Shown: positions 37,930-46,551 of the stretch, one piece after another | How positions within the stretch are numbered: position 1 is the first letter of the stretch | Layout: the number at the start of each line of letters is the position of its first letter | Source: HGM04593 sp045644465 | GTDB lineage: Bacteria; Bacteroidota; Bacteroidia; Bacteroidales; Bacteroidaceae | Direction of reading: 5' to 3' | Length of the DNA: 64,000 bases | NCBI GenBank assembly: GCA_045644465.1 | Contig: JAZRGV010000029.1 | Location: forward strand, 18,873-82,872 | Notes under the pieces: generated by a model | Told to the model about the DNA's origin: nothing | What the model saw: the letters and a program-made list of their open reading frames with translations, nothing else | Database searches by the model: none | Made by a program: the position numbers and the translations under genes

Positions 37930-38460
37930 ATGAAAGCAAAATTTATTGTAATGTCATTGCTTGCAATCTTCTGCTTAAGCGTTAACGCTCAGACTGTTAA
38001 CGAGACAGAGGTTGCTGCTCAGAAAGAGGCTGTTAAGGGTGCTCAGAAAGAAGCTGTAAAAGGCGCTAAGAAAGAGGCTGTAAAGGGTGCTCAGAAAGAG
38101 GCTGTTAAGGGTGCTCAGAAAGAAGCTGTAAAGGGCGCTAAGAAAGAAGCCGTAAAGGGCGCTAAGAAAGAAGCTGTAAAGGGCGCTAAGAAAGAAGCCG
38201 TAAAGGGCGCTAAGAAAGAAGCTGTAAAGGGCGCTAAGAAAGAGGCTGTTAAAGGCGCTAAGAAAGAAGCTGTAAAGGGCGCTAAGAAAGAGGCTGTAAA
38301 GGGCGCTAAGAAAGAGGCTGTAAAGGCTGCTACAAAAGAGACCGTAGTATGCAACCAGCACGAGGCTTGCCGCGAGGACAGAGCTGCTGTTAAGGCTTCT
38401 GCTTCAAAGAAAGAGTTGAAGAAACTCAAGAAAGCCGCTAAGAAGAACAACAAGAAGTAA
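37930..38460 (+). CDS. Secreted lysine-rich octapeptide-repeat protein
   Basis: A 176-residue protein with a signal peptide (residues 1-20 or 21, cut around NAQ). Residues 31-134 are 13 back-to-back copies of (Q/K)KEAVKGA, encoded by 24-base units at 38020-38331. A tail follows with two cysteines (VVCNQHEACRED, near 140-150) and a Lys-rich end (KKELKKLKKAAKKNNKK). The repeats should form a long amphipathic, highly positive helix. I do not recognise a family; some resemblance to histone-like or surface coiled-coil repeats is only compositional. Strong promoter, strong terminator, monocistronic. Confidence 0.85.
   Translation: MKAKFIVMSLLAIFCLSVNAQTVNETEVAAQKEAVKGAQKEAVKGAKKEAVKGAQKEAVKGAQKEAVKGAKKEAVKGAKKEAVKGAKKEAVKGAKKEAVKGAKKEAVKGAKKEAVKGAKKEAVKGAKKEAVKAATKETVVCNQHEACREDRAAVKASASKKELKKLKKAAKKNNKK
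38020..38331 (+). repeat. Tandem array of thirteen 24-bp units
   Basis: 312 bases made of 13 consecutive 24-base units encoding (Q/K)KEAVKGA, differing mainly at synonymous third positions and at the first codon (cag in units 1, 2, 4, 5; aag in the others). The final unit has GCT in place of GGC. Such arrays change copy number easily by slippage or recombination. Confidence 0.97.
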
Positions 38461-38481
38461 TTATTACAAATTATTCTTGAT

Positions 38482-38517
38482 AAAAATGCTGAACGCGAAA
38501 ACGTTCAGCATTTTTTT
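38482..38517 (+). terminator. Terminator of the repeat-protein gene
   Basis: A 14-bp stem (38482-38495 with 38102+400 i.e. 38502-38515), loop CGAAAA, followed by a T-tract of seven. A strong intrinsic terminator 21 bases past the stop. Confidence 0.9.
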
Positions 38518-38571
38518 GTTTTACAAACAGACCTCCATAGAAACATTGCACCCGGCAGAAAAACGTTCAAG

Positions 38572-38725
38572 GAGACTGTAAAATAAAGAGTGTCAAGTAA
38601 AGGTGGTGAAAGTCTTCTTCTACAGATTGACGAAACTTTTTGCATAGCCCCCAACTTTTGCTGGTGAGCCGATTTTTAGAGTAAAATCATCCTACTTTTT
38701 GTCCACCCTGCCATATTTTTGAATA
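38572..38725. other. Intergenic stretch with possible mobile-element remnant
   Basis: No gene is supported here. The sequence from GAGACTGTAAAATA (38572) through GAGTGTCAAGTAAAGG resembles a terminal inverted repeat of an IS256-like element by eye only, and a C-rich/T-rich block follows (38646-38712). No transposase is present. Treat as unassigned. Confidence 0.2.
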
Positions 38726-38737
38726 CGGTAATACAAG

Positions 38738-38774
38738 TAAAAAAGTGTATTCAAAAAGATTTTTCTGAATACAC
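38738..38774 (-). terminator. Terminator of the downstream minus-strand secreted-protein gene
   Basis: GTGTATTCA (38745-38753) and TGAATACAC (38766-38774) form a 9-bp stem; on the minus strand it is followed by TTTTTTACTTG. It lies 26 bases after the stop at 38800. Confidence 0.7.
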
Positions 38775-38799
38775 CTAATTTCTGAATACATAAAATTTA

Positions 38800-39375
38800 T
38801 TATAAGTCTTCCAGTGCTTTCTCTTGAACAGACTCTGTATTTATTTTGTCCCAGTAAGATAATCGCACTTGTCCACGCATATAACTATGACCTTTGGTTA
38901 TATCTAATTCAATAGTACCTTTATCCGTTTCCCAGACTGTGTAATATTTACACCTATCCTGTGCAAGACCCACCATTCTCATTCCATCATCACGCGGTTC
39001 ATGACCATCAAACCGTTCAACACACTCGCTGTATTTACCATACTTCTTAGTAAGCAACTCTTTTAATGAGGTGTAGTTACCATACAAATTGCTCCAATTG
39101 TCGTGAGTGTCAAACAAAACTGATATTCGATTGACTATGTCCATGCTTTCAAGAGTGACAACTCCGATTGTACAATTTCTAAAACCGGCAAAATCCCCTT
39201 GTAACAAAGCAACCCCATCTTCATTGCCAAGACATGTAAATCCCGCCTTTTTCATATTAGCGACATAAGTATCGAGAGTTCCATCAATAGGTACGCCCTT
39301 AAAAGCCAAATGTTCTTGTGCACGAATTGTTGCAAAAGAAAATACAGCAAATAATAAAACAAGAAGTTTTTTCAT
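38800..39375 (-). CDS. Secreted protein of unknown function
   Basis: A 191-residue protein started at ATG 39375, which gives a clean signal peptide (MKKLLVLLFAVFSFATIRAQ); an upstream ATG at 39399 adds eight polar residues and is less likely. The mature part begins HLAFKGVPIDGTLDTYV, a beginning I associate with small conserved Bacteroidetes exported proteins, and has two cysteines in the middle region. No catalytic motif is visible. Monocistronic, with its own promoter and terminator. Confidence 0.75.
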   Translation of the reverse strand: MKKLLVLLFAVFSFATIRAQEHLAFKGVPIDGTLDTYVANMKKAGFTCLGNEDGVALLQGDFAGFRNCTIGVVTLESMDIVNRISVLFDTHDNWSNLYGNYTSLKELLTKKYGKYSECVERFDGHEPRDDGMRMVGLAQDRCKYYTVWETDKGTIELDITKGHSYMRGQVRLSYWDKINTESVQEKALEDL

Positions 39376-39418
39376 GGCAAAAGTGTTAATGTTGTGCAAC
39401 GTTTATTAAAGATTGCCA

Positions 39419-39450
39419 CAAATCTACTTAATAGTATTGAAACAAGCAAA
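39419..39450 (-). promoter_or_regulatory. Putative promoter of the secreted-protein gene
   Basis: Minus strand: TTTG (39450-39447), 20-bp spacer, TAGATTTG (39426-39419), 44 bases upstream of the chosen ATG. Confidence 0.55.
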
Positions 39451-39501
39451 TTTCTGCACCTTAGAAAAGAAGCGCAGAGTCAAAAACGAAGTGCAAACAA
39501 A

Positions 39502-39530
39502 AAAGCCTCTCAGTGTAACTGAAAGGCTTT
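39502..39530 (-). terminator. Terminator of tRNA-Asp
   Basis: On the minus strand AAAGCCT...AGGCTTT (39530-39524 with 39508-39502) plus an inner CAGT/ACTG stem, with one mismatch, followed by TTTTTTG. Directly after the tRNA 3' end. Confidence 0.75.
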
Positions 39531-39533
39531 CTG

Positions 39534-39607
39534 CGGTGCGTACGGGACTCGAACCCGTGACCCCATGCGTGACAGGCATGTATTCTAACCAACTGAACTA
39601 ACGCACC
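39534..39607 (-). tRNA. tRNA-Asp (GUC anticodon)
   Basis: A 74-base cloverleaf. Acceptor stem GGTGCGT/ACGCACC, anticodon stem CATGC/GCATG around loop CTGTCAC giving GTC, T-arm CGGG TTCGAGT CCCG, discriminator G as expected for aspartate. CCA is not encoded. Confidence 0.97.
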
Positions 39608-39651
39608 AAGATTTCAATGTGTTTTGCTTTGTTCGTGTCTCAAAGCGAGTG

Positions 39652-39682
39652 CAAAGTTACGCATATTTTCTATATCTGCAAA
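39652..39682 (-). promoter_or_regulatory. Promoter of tRNA-Asp
   Basis: Minus strand: TTTG (39682-39679), 19-bp spacer, TAACTTTG (39659-39652). Full consensus, 45 bases before the mature 5' end. Confidence 0.85.
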
Positions 39683-39743
39683 CTTTTCGCCATTTTTTTT
39701 ACTAAAAATGTAATATTTTTTTGTTTTTGGCGTAAAAAAGGGC

Positions 39744-40262
39744 TTATTCGGCTATTTTTTGCATCAAAACAACGTTGGAAAAGCCACTCTCGCTACGCAA
39801 CCAATCTTTAAGAACTGCCACTTCTGCAAAGCTTTGTTTGGCAAACAATTTACGGCTTTCTACATTTTCGGCATCAACATAGGCGTATAGCTGATGAATG
39901 TTCAGACGAGCGAACGAGTACTCACACAACAAACGCAAAGCTTCCGATGCCAGGCCCTGCCCTCTATATTTGCCAAGCACGCCTATGCACACCTCCGCAC
40001 GGCTGTTCAAAGGATCGTATGCAGCCAGGTCAATCATTCCCACAGCCTCGCCATTGAGCAAGGCTATGACAAAACGCGCCTGACGTTCTGCAAACAGGTC
40101 CTGCTTGCTCTGTTCGAGATAAGCTCTTAATGTATAACGTGAATATGGCAACAACGTATCGCCTGCACACCACAGTGCGGTATCGTTCTCCATTGCGTAC
40201 ATCAACTCCAGATCCTCCGGCTCGGGCGCACGCAGTGTTATTCTTTCACTCTTGAGCCACAT
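39744..40262 (-). CDS. GNAT-family N-acetyltransferase
   Basis: A 172-residue acetyltransferase of the RimJ/RimL-like group. It opens LKSERITLRAPEPEDLELMY; the acetyl-CoA loop is VLGKYRGQGLASEALRLL near residue 95, followed by LNIHQLYAYVDAENVESRKLF, the usual end of the domain. The substrate is probably a protein N-terminus or a small amine and cannot be specified. It is the last gene of the run recR-membrane protein-GT2-GNAT, eight bases after the glycosyltransferase. Confidence 0.9.
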   Translation of the reverse strand: MWLKSERITLRAPEPEDLELMYAMENDTALWCAGDTLLPYSRYTLRAYLEQSKQDLFAERQARFVIALLNGEAVGMIDLAAYDPLNSRAEVCIGVLGKYRGQGLASEALRLLCEYSFARLNIHQLYAYVDAENVESRKLFAKQSFAEVAVLKDWLRSESGFSNVVLMQKIAE

Positions 40263-40270
40263 AACTGTTA

Positions 40271-41455
40271 TTACTTAATCCATTCATGTACAAACCTTTC
40301 GGTAATGAGCTTCTTGGTCTTTGAAGAGTATGTTCCCAAACGTACCCCTTTCAACGGATGTTGTTGCAGCAGTTTTAATATAGCCTCATAGGAATATGCA
40401 TTGGTATCATAGACTACGGTGTTGAATTTTGAGACATCTATACCATGAGAAAGATGCCCCATTGACAACGAAGCCTCGTCGCCTTTCACAAAGAGATGCT
40501 TTCCTTTTGGGTAGCAACGCGAAAGAATATCGGACATCTCTCCTAGAACATCCTCACTGCCCAAAACAATGCAGTTAAGCTGGGTGCGGCTTAATGTTCT
40601 GCTATAGCGGAGCCTGTTTCCTATATATGCCAATAATGCTCTTCCCCAAATAGCCATATATATTGGCAAGCTCACAAGAACAGAATAGTGCGAATAGTGC
40701 TTCCTGAAGAAAAGCTGCATCGCCTGATAGAATGTATGTGTATAGCGGTAAGAGCTTTTCTTTGTGCTCTCGCCTTTATAATGCAAAATAGGTGTCGGCA
40801 AGAAATAGTTGCGGTAGCCGGCCTTTAATATTCGGTACGAGAGGTCTATATCTTCGCCATACATAAAGAAATCTTCATCGAGCAACCCGGCTTTGTCTAA
40901 CACTTCGCGACGCAGGAACATATAGGCACCCGAAACAATCTCTATTGGATTGACGCTAAGCTCATCGAGATAGCACATATAGTAACGGCCAAAGAGACGC
41001 GATTTTGGGAATAGCGATGTCAAGCCCGACATTTTGCAGAACGCCACAAAGGGGGTAGGTAGTCCACGTCGCGACTCAAGAGCAAATGTTCCGTCGGTGT
41101 GTAACATGTAGGCTCCGCATGCACCGGCATCGGGGGTGCTATCCATAAAATCAATGAACGACGAAAAAGTATTTTCCGCAACAATGGTGTCGGGATTTAG
41201 TAAAAGAACATACTCTCCTTTGCTTTTCTTTATGGCAAGGTTATTGGCGCGCGCAAAGCCCAAATTCTCATCACTTGCAATGAGAGTGATATCAGGGAAA
41301 CGTTCTCTTATATACCTCACAGAGCCGTCGGTTGAAGCGTTATCAACAACAATGATTTCATGCTCCACGCCTTGTGCAGCCTGTTCTACAGAGCGAAGGC
41401 ACTGTTCGAGAAAGTGCTTCACATTGTAGCTTACTATGACAACCGACAACTTCAT
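40271..41455 (-). CDS. Family 2 glycosyltransferase
   Basis: A 394-residue GT-A enzyme. LSVVIVSYNVKHFLEQCL at residues 3-20, VDNASTDGSVRYI near 38, NPDTIV near 82 (metal-binding region) and DEDFFMYGEDIDLSYRILKAG near 190 are GT2 rhamnosyltransferase-like signatures. A hydrophobic stretch near 265-285 suggests membrane association, and the last 100 residues form a separate alpha/beta region of unknown role. Likely adds a sugar to a surface polysaccharide or glycolipid. Five bases after the membrane-protein gene. Confidence 0.92.
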   Translation of the reverse strand: MKLSVVIVSYNVKHFLEQCLRSVEQAAQGVEHEIIVVDNASTDGSVRYIRERFPDITLIASDENLGFARANNLAIKKSKGEYVLLLNPDTIVAENTFSSFIDFMDSTPDAGACGAYMLHTDGTFALESRRGLPTPFVAFCKMSGLTSLFPKSRLFGRYYMCYLDELSVNPIEIVSGAYMFLRREVLDKAGLLDEDFFMYGEDIDLSYRILKAGYRNYFLPTPILHYKGESTKKSSYRYTHTFYQAMQLFFRKHYSHYSVLVSLPIYMAIWGRALLAYIGNRLRYSRTLSRTQLNCIVLGSEDVLGEMSDILSRCYPKGKHLFVKGDEASLSMGHLSHGIDVSKFNTVVYDTNAYSYEAILKLLQQHPLKGVRLGTYSSKTKKLITERFVHEWIK

Positions 41456-41460
41456 CCCTC

Positions 41461-41913
41461 TTATAAATTATTTTCCGTATCGTTCAAATATTGCTCAAGC
41501 ACATTCTTTGTTGGATAGCTATATATCATAGCACCCAAGCCCAACAGCCCACAGTACAATGCTCCCTCGTAAGCAAGACCATAGTATGCGAATTCATTCA
41601 AAACAATAACAACGAACAACAAGAATATACGCTGCAAGCTCTTTTTACAGAACACCACAAGAAAGGCATCTTCCGGCATTCCTTTTGCCTTTACAAGAGC
41701 TCTGGTAAATCCTTTAATAGCCAAAGGAATGAGTACTACAGTACACATCACCACCGCTACCTGCGCTACATATATCGATGTTGATGATACTGTTTCAAGC
41801 AACACGCCTTTAGCAAGCCATCCGCACTCAAATGCCAACAACACTGCAAGTGCGGCTACCAACGCAGCCACATAATTTATTCTTAATGCCCTTATGATTG
41901 AATTCTTTCCCAT
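41461..41913 (-). CDS. Four-helix inner membrane protein, unknown function
   Basis: A 150-residue protein with four hydrophobic segments (about 12-35, 45-65, 88-108, 112-130) and a charged C-terminus (EQYLNDTENNL). I recognise no family. It sits between recR (three bases upstream) and the GT2 gene (five bases downstream) and may help anchor or support that glycosyltransferase, which is an inference from operon position only. Confidence 0.7.
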   Translation of the reverse strand: MGKNSIIRALRINYVAALVAALAVLLAFECGWLAKGVLLETVSSTSIYVAQVAVVMCTVVLIPLAIKGFTRALVKAKGMPEDAFLVVFCKKSLQRIFLLFVVIVLNEFAYYGLAYEGALYCGLLGLGAMIYSYPTKNVLEQYLNDTENNL

Positions 41914-41916
41914 CTC

Positions 41917-42537
41917 TTAAATAGTTTTTCCGCTGAACGGTGTGCGGTTGATTATTGAACTTCCCAGCGTAACCTCGTCGGCATATTCAAGCTCATCGCC
42001 AACAGATATTCCTCTTGCTATAACGGAAAGTTTCACATCATATTGCGCCAATTTGCGATATATATAAAAATTAGTGGTATCACCCTCCATTGTGGAGCTG
42101 AGTGCGAGAATTATCTCTTTTACACCACCCTGGGCCACTCGCGACACAAGAGAGTCTATCTGCAGGTCGCTTGGCGACACTCCATCCATTGGCGATATGA
42201 CTCCACCAAGCACATGATACACACCACGATACTGCATTGTATTCTCCACCGCCATCACATCTTGAATGTTCTCCACAACGCATATTATGCTATGGTCGCG
42301 CATAGGATTTGCGCACACCGGGCAAATGTCGGTATCGGAGATGCTATGACACACACTGCAATACTTTGCTTCACGTTTCAGGGTAATCATTGCCTCGGAA
42401 AAAGCTGCCACTTCGGTCTCCTTCTTGCGTAGCAGATGCAACACAAGACGGGTAGCAGTCTTGCGACCTATACCAGGCAGCTTGGTAAATTCCCTTACAG
42501 CCTTTTCAAGAAGTGTCGATGGATATTCCTGGTTCAT
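41917..42537 (-). CDS. recR: Recombination mediator protein RecR
   Basis: A 206-residue protein from ATG 42537 (a TTG one codon earlier is also possible). N-terminal helix-hairpin-helix FTKLPGIGRKTATRLVLHLL, a four-cysteine zinc finger (YCSVC near 57 and CPVC near 69), and a Toprim domain starting IICVVENIQDVMAVE near 83. RecR clamps DNA and works with RecO, also encoded in this window. First gene of the recR-membrane protein-GT2-GNAT run. Confidence 0.96.
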   Translation of the reverse strand: MNQEYPSTLLEKAVREFTKLPGIGRKTATRLVLHLLRKKETEVAAFSEAMITLKREAKYCSVCHSISDTDICPVCANPMRDHSIICVVENIQDVMAVENTMQYRGVYHVLGGVISPMDGVSPSDLQIDSLVSRVAQGGVKEIILALSSTMEGDTTNFYIYRKLAQYDVKLSVIARGISVGDELEYADEVTLGSSIINRTPFSGKTI

Positions 42538-42568
42538 CAATATGCTTTATTTTTCCTTAAAACGAGCG

Positions 42569-42576
42569 CGAAGATA
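42569..42576 (-). promoter_or_regulatory. Putative -7 box of recR (TATCTTCG variant)
   Basis: Minus strand TATCTTCG followed by CGC, 31 bases before the recR ATG; a TTTG at 42602-42599 gives a 22-bp spacer. Confidence 0.45.
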
Positions 42577-42619
42577 GTCAAAAACCGCGATAAAAAGGCA
42601 AAACTTCAATGAAAGATTG

Positions 42620-43987
42620 TTATTCTATCACCACATCAACCTCCGCGGGGAATAGACGCTCGGGGTCGAAATATTCGGCACAACTCTCTACCATTGCCTT
42701 CAACGTAGGCTTCACAATACCATTGAAAGCCTCCTTGCCGTTTACAATAACCTTTATTGGTTTTGACAGGTCGAAAAGTTCCTCGTTCAAGTAGAACTTA
42801 ACACTACCTTTTGTGGCAGGAGTATATTTCTTGGTAAAAATCATTGGAATGCCATATATCTGCTCCACTGTTGTATATTCTACGTTATTCACCGACATGA
42901 TTATAACATTATCAGCAATCTGCACCTCGTAGCATGTACGTTGTTCATCATTCTCGCGTGATGTCTCATTCACCTTGAGGTTATAGAAACCTGTTCGGTG
43001 ACGGCCATACATATCATAATCTTCCCAATAGAAATAGCTTGGGTGAGGATTACGTTCAAACTGTCTTAGCCATGGAGTTGTGGGAGCATAGTCGATGCCA
43101 TGTCCCATACCGGGAACAAGTTCTATGAAGAAGTTATAATTATCGGGATGTACTTTACGCAGGCTGTCGATGGTTAGTGCAGCATTGTATGTCATATAGT
43201 TACGAGCAAAGCCATAGTCACGTTCACCGGTACGCAACGAGAATGCAATGTTGGCCAGATTTTCCATTGGAGCATTCTTCAAAGGCTCACCGCCAGCCAT
43301 AGGACCTGCTCCAGCAAGGTAATCGGCATAGAACGAAGCTAAACGCTGACTACCGTAACCACCCTCGGAGATACCAAAGAAATAGACTTTGTTGGCATCG
43401 ACATTTCCACTCACGAAAGCCAGACGCAACAACTTCTCCCAAGCCCATTGCTTGCTTTGTATAGCCCAACGGTAAAGCTCTCCATAGGCATTAGGTATCT
43501 GTGGAACAAAATGCAACGATGGAGAGTCCTCGAACATAGAACACAGTTTATAGCCTGTTTCCCATTCACGCTCCTTATTTCCTGAGCCGTGCATGTAGAG
43601 ATACAAAGGATAACCCTCGCCCGGCATATCTCCTTTTTTGATGAAATAATAAGGCATAACAGCTTTTGGCTCCAATTCCTCCGGGAGAGTCCAAAAACCT
43701 GTGTCACGTGGTTCGGTGGTTGAATATGGAGCAATGAGTTTATCCTCGTCAAAGTTATTCACCGCTTCGCGCCAGCATTCCCACACAGCTTTACGCACAG
43801 TTTCAATGTCGGCCAGGCTTATTTTTTCATTACCGCTATACACAACAGAGCCTTTTTGCAGACTGCTGGTAAAATAACTGCTAACCTTTTTTGATTTTTT
43901 CTTTGACAAAGTACCTGCCGATGCCGGAGTAAAAACAAGGGCAACTGCAAACAGTGCCATCACCAATGACAAATATAATCTTCTCAT
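42620..43987 (-). CDS. Secreted alpha/beta-hydrolase (esterase-like)
   Basis: A 455-residue exported protein with a signal peptide of about 24 residues (cut after ASA). The alpha/beta-hydrolase core shows an oxyanion-side LYMHGSGN near residue 130, the nucleophile elbow GISEGGYG near 200 (Ser in GxSxG), and a late histidine in GMGHGIDY near 300. A beta-rich C-terminal module of about 120 residues follows. It could be a carbohydrate or feruloyl-type esterase or a peptidase; the sequence alone does not decide. No operon partner. Confidence 0.85.
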   Translation of the reverse strand: MRRLYLSLVMALFAVALVFTPASAGTLSKKKSKKVSSYFTSSLQKGSVVYSGNEKISLADIETVRKAVWECWREAVNNFDEDKLIAPYSTTEPRDTGFWTLPEELEPKAVMPYYFIKKGDMPGEGYPLYLYMHGSGNKEREWETGYKLCSMFEDSPSLHFVPQIPNAYGELYRWAIQSKQWAWEKLLRLAFVSGNVDANKVYFFGISEGGYGSQRLASFYADYLAGAGPMAGGEPLKNAPMENLANIAFSLRTGERDYGFARNYMTYNAALTIDSLRKVHPDNYNFFIELVPGMGHGIDYAPTTPWLRQFERNPHPSYFYWEDYDMYGRHRTGFYNLKVNETSRENDEQRTCYEVQIADNVIIMSVNNVEYTTVEQIYGIPMIFTKKYTPATKGSVKFYLNEELFDLSKPIKVIVNGKEAFNGIVKPTLKAMVESCAEYFDPERLFPAEVDVVIE

Positions 43988-44167
43988 TCCTAACTTAATT
44001 TTTCTGCGAATTTACGTCACAACGTTCAAAGTGACAATTATATTTTAACTATTTGCATCGTTATTCACTAAAATTTATAAAGAAAGAGGCTTTTTTAACA
44101 AAATGTTGCTATTCTATAAATTTCAATTTATACCGAACTTTGCAAAAATTTAAAATAAGATTAATAG

Positions 44168-46477
44168 ATGAAATATATGAACAGAGTGCTTTTTTTGATT
44201 ATAGCCCTATTGGGAGTAACACCATTCATGCAAATTGGTGCAACGGAAATAAAAGATGGCAACAAGATATCAGGACATATCATTGAATATGGCACAGAAG
44301 AAAATATCCCCTTTGCATCGATACTTATTGAGGAGACAGGCGAAGGAACTATGAGTAATGAACAGGGACAGTTTATCTTCAGCAACCTTACACCCGGTAC
44401 ATACACATTGCGTGCATCGGCTATCGGCTATCAGACTGCCACAAAAGAGGTTACAGTAAGCAAAGACTACACAGCAGTGATGCACTTTAAACTTAAACAG
44501 GAAAACATAGCCATAGAGGAGGTTGTAGTATCGGCAAGCCGTAACGAGATGAGCCGTTGGGAAGCCCCTGTAGTGGTATCTGTTGCATCAGAGAAACTGT
44601 TCGAGACAATCAATGCTCCCGACCTAGCCAAAAGCCTCAACTACGTTACAGGCTTGCGCGTGGAGAACAACTGCCAGAACTGTGGCTTTCCACAGGTGCG
44701 TATCAACGGACTCGAAGGCCCTTACTCGCAGATATTGATAAACAGCCGTCCTGTGGTGAGTGCTTTGAGCGGTGTCTATGGCCTTGAGCAGATACCGGTG
44801 AATATGATTGAGCGCGTAGAGGTTGTTCGTGGAGGCGGTTCAGCTCTCTTTGGAGCAAACGCCGTTGGCGGAACGGTAAACATTATCACAAAAGACCCTA
44901 TAGAAAACTCATTTTCCGTTTCTACAAACTTGACCTGCTACGATGCAAAATCGTGGGAACAGAATGTTGGAGCAAACGTATCGCTCGTATCAAAGGACAA
45001 TTCATACGGCATAGCCGTGTATGAGAACTACCGCAACCGCAACCCTTACGACCACGACGGCGACGGATTCTCAGAGCTTGGCATGATAAACCTAAACACA
45101 TTCGGTTTGCGTACATACTACCGCCCTACCCACACAAGCCGCATAAGCCTTGAATACCACACGACCAACGAGAACCGTCGTGGCGGTAACAAGTTCGACC
45201 TGCAGCCACACGAAAGCGATATAACAGAACAGACAAAGCATATAATAAACAGCGGAGGAATTGCATACGACCTTGGTTGGAACGGCTACACAAATAAGAT
45301 TTCTGTTTTTGCATCTATACAGCACATCGACCGCAACAGCTATTATGGTGCACAAGGCGACCCCAATGCCTACGGTGTAACCGATGACCTTACCTGGGTA
45401 GTGGGTGCTACATATACAGGACAGATGAGAAAATGTCTGTTTTCACCCGCTACATTCACCGGCGGTTTGGAATATCAGGAGAACCGCCTGCACGATATTA
45501 TGACAGGCTACAATCGCGACATGAAACAGAATGTCAGGATTGCCAGCGCTTTCTTGCAGAACGAGTGGGATATGAGGATTTTCTCTTTACTCATAGGTGC
45601 ACGCCTCGACAAGCACAACCTTGTAAAGAATCCTATATTCAGCCCACGTGTAAACCTATTGTACAAGCCGAGCAAACAGTTCCAGGCACGCCTCACATAC
45701 TCAACAGGATTCCGCGCGCCACAGGCTTACGACGAAGATTTGCACGTTACAGCCGTCGGCGGTGAAGGTGTACAGATAAAACTCGCTGATGGCCTGAAAG
45801 AGGAGCGCTCCAACAGTTTCAGCGGTTCAGTAGATTGGACAACGAAATTCGGTCACTGGCAGGCAAACGTGCTTCTTGAGGGATTCTACACCGACCTGAA
45901 GAACGTGTTTATCCTTGAGGACATAGGTACAAACAGCGAGGGCTTCTCAATCAAGGAACGCCGTAACGGAAAGGGAGCGCGCGTATATGGCGCAAACCTC
46001 GACGCGAAGATTGCACACGGCACACTGTTTTCTGCACAGTTGGGATTCACGGCACAACGCAGCCGATACAAACAGGCCGAAGTTTGGACTGTAGTCAACG
46101 ATGAGCCGCTTACAACCAAGCGTATGATGCGTACACCCGACTACTACGGTTACCTCACATTGACATCATCACCTGTGAAGAGATTGGACCTCTCGCTCTC
46201 AGGAACATATACCGGCTCAATGATTGTACCGCACTATGCTGGATATATAGAGAATGACCGTATGGAGACAACGTCACATTTCTTTGACGTCAACTTCAAA
46301 GCCGGATATACATTCGTGTTGCACGACCATATAAAACTGCAACTCAATGCCGGAGTACAAAACATTCTGAACAGTTTCCAAAGCGACCTTGACAAAGGTG
46401 AGTTCCGCGACTCGGGTTACTTCTACGGCCCTACACAACCAAGAACATATTTTGTAGGAATAAAGATTACACAGTAA
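44168..46477 (+). CDS. TonB-dependent outer membrane receptor
   Basis: A 769-residue receptor. Signal peptide (about 1-25), a carboxypeptidase-regulatory-like domain (SGHIIEYGTEENIPFASILI onward, 35-120), TonB-box-like IEEVVVSASR near 117, a plug with INSRPVVSALSGVYGLEQIP and RVEVVRGGGSALFGANAVGG, and a barrel ending in TYFVGIKITQ. The plug holds the pair C169-x-x-C172 in NCQNCGFPQVRINGLEG, which I associate with a distinct Bacteroidetes receptor subgroup. It is shorter than SusC and has no SusD partner, so a metal complex, heme or cobamide is more likely than a glycan. Substrate not determined. Confidence 0.94.
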   Translation: MKYMNRVLFLIIALLGVTPFMQIGATEIKDGNKISGHIIEYGTEENIPFASILIEETGEGTMSNEQGQFIFSNLTPGTYTLRASAIGYQTATKEVTVSKDYTAVMHFKLKQENIAIEEVVVSASRNEMSRWEAPVVVSVASEKLFETINAPDLAKSLNYVTGLRVENNCQNCGFPQVRINGLEGPYSQILINSRPVVSALSGVYGLEQIPVNMIERVEVVRGGGSALFGANAVGGTVNIITKDPIENSFSVSTNLTCYDAKSWEQNVGANVSLVSKDNSYGIAVYENYRNRNPYDHDGDGFSELGMINLNTFGLRTYYRPTHTSRISLEYHTTNENRRGGNKFDLQPHESDITEQTKHIINSGGIAYDLGWNGYTNKISVFASIQHIDRNSYYGAQGDPNAYGVTDDLTWVVGATYTGQMRKCLFSPATFTGGLEYQENRLHDIMTGYNRDMKQNVRIASAFLQNEWDMRIFSLLIGARLDKHNLVKNPIFSPRVNLLYKPSKQFQARLTYSTGFRAPQAYDEDLHVTAVGGEGVQIKLADGLKEERSNSFSGSVDWTTKFGHWQANVLLEGFYTDLKNVFILEDIGTNSEGFSIKERRNGKGARVYGANLDAKIAHGTLFSAQLGFTAQRSRYKQAEVWTVVNDEPLTTKRMMRTPDYYGYLTLTSSPVKRLDLSLSGTYTGSMIVPHYAGYIENDRMETTSHFFDVNFKAGYTFVLHDHIKLQLNAGVQNILNSFQSDLDKGEFRDSGYFYGPTQPRTYFVGIKITQ

Positions 46478-46486
46478 AATTTATAT

Positions 46487-46516
46487 AAAAAATAGGCCGC
46501 ACGCGGTCTATTTTTT
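46487..46516 (+). terminator. Terminator of the TonB receptor gene
   Basis: AAAAAATAGGCCGC pairs with GCGGTCTATTTTTT around loop AC, with one G-U pair; the 3' arm supplies the U-tract. Nine bases past the stop. Confidence 0.85.
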
Positions 46517-46517
46517 A

Positions 46518-46525
46518 TATCTTCG
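46518..46525 (+). promoter_or_regulatory. Putative -7 box of the SpmA/SpmB-like gene
   Basis: TATCTTCG followed by CGC, 26 bases before the GTG start; overlaps the end of the preceding terminator, so the two units are packed closely. Confidence 0.4.
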
Positions 46526-46551
46526 CGCTATCGATAAAAGAAATCAGCAAC

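Noticed and set aside
38020..38331. CRISPR array
   Set aside because: Units are contiguous with no spacers and lie in a coding frame with a signal peptide.
37975..38361. Minus-strand repeat frame (LFLSALYS units) opposite the KEAVKGA gene
   Set aside because: It is the reverse reading of the 24-bp repeats; the plus strand has promoter, signal peptide and terminator.
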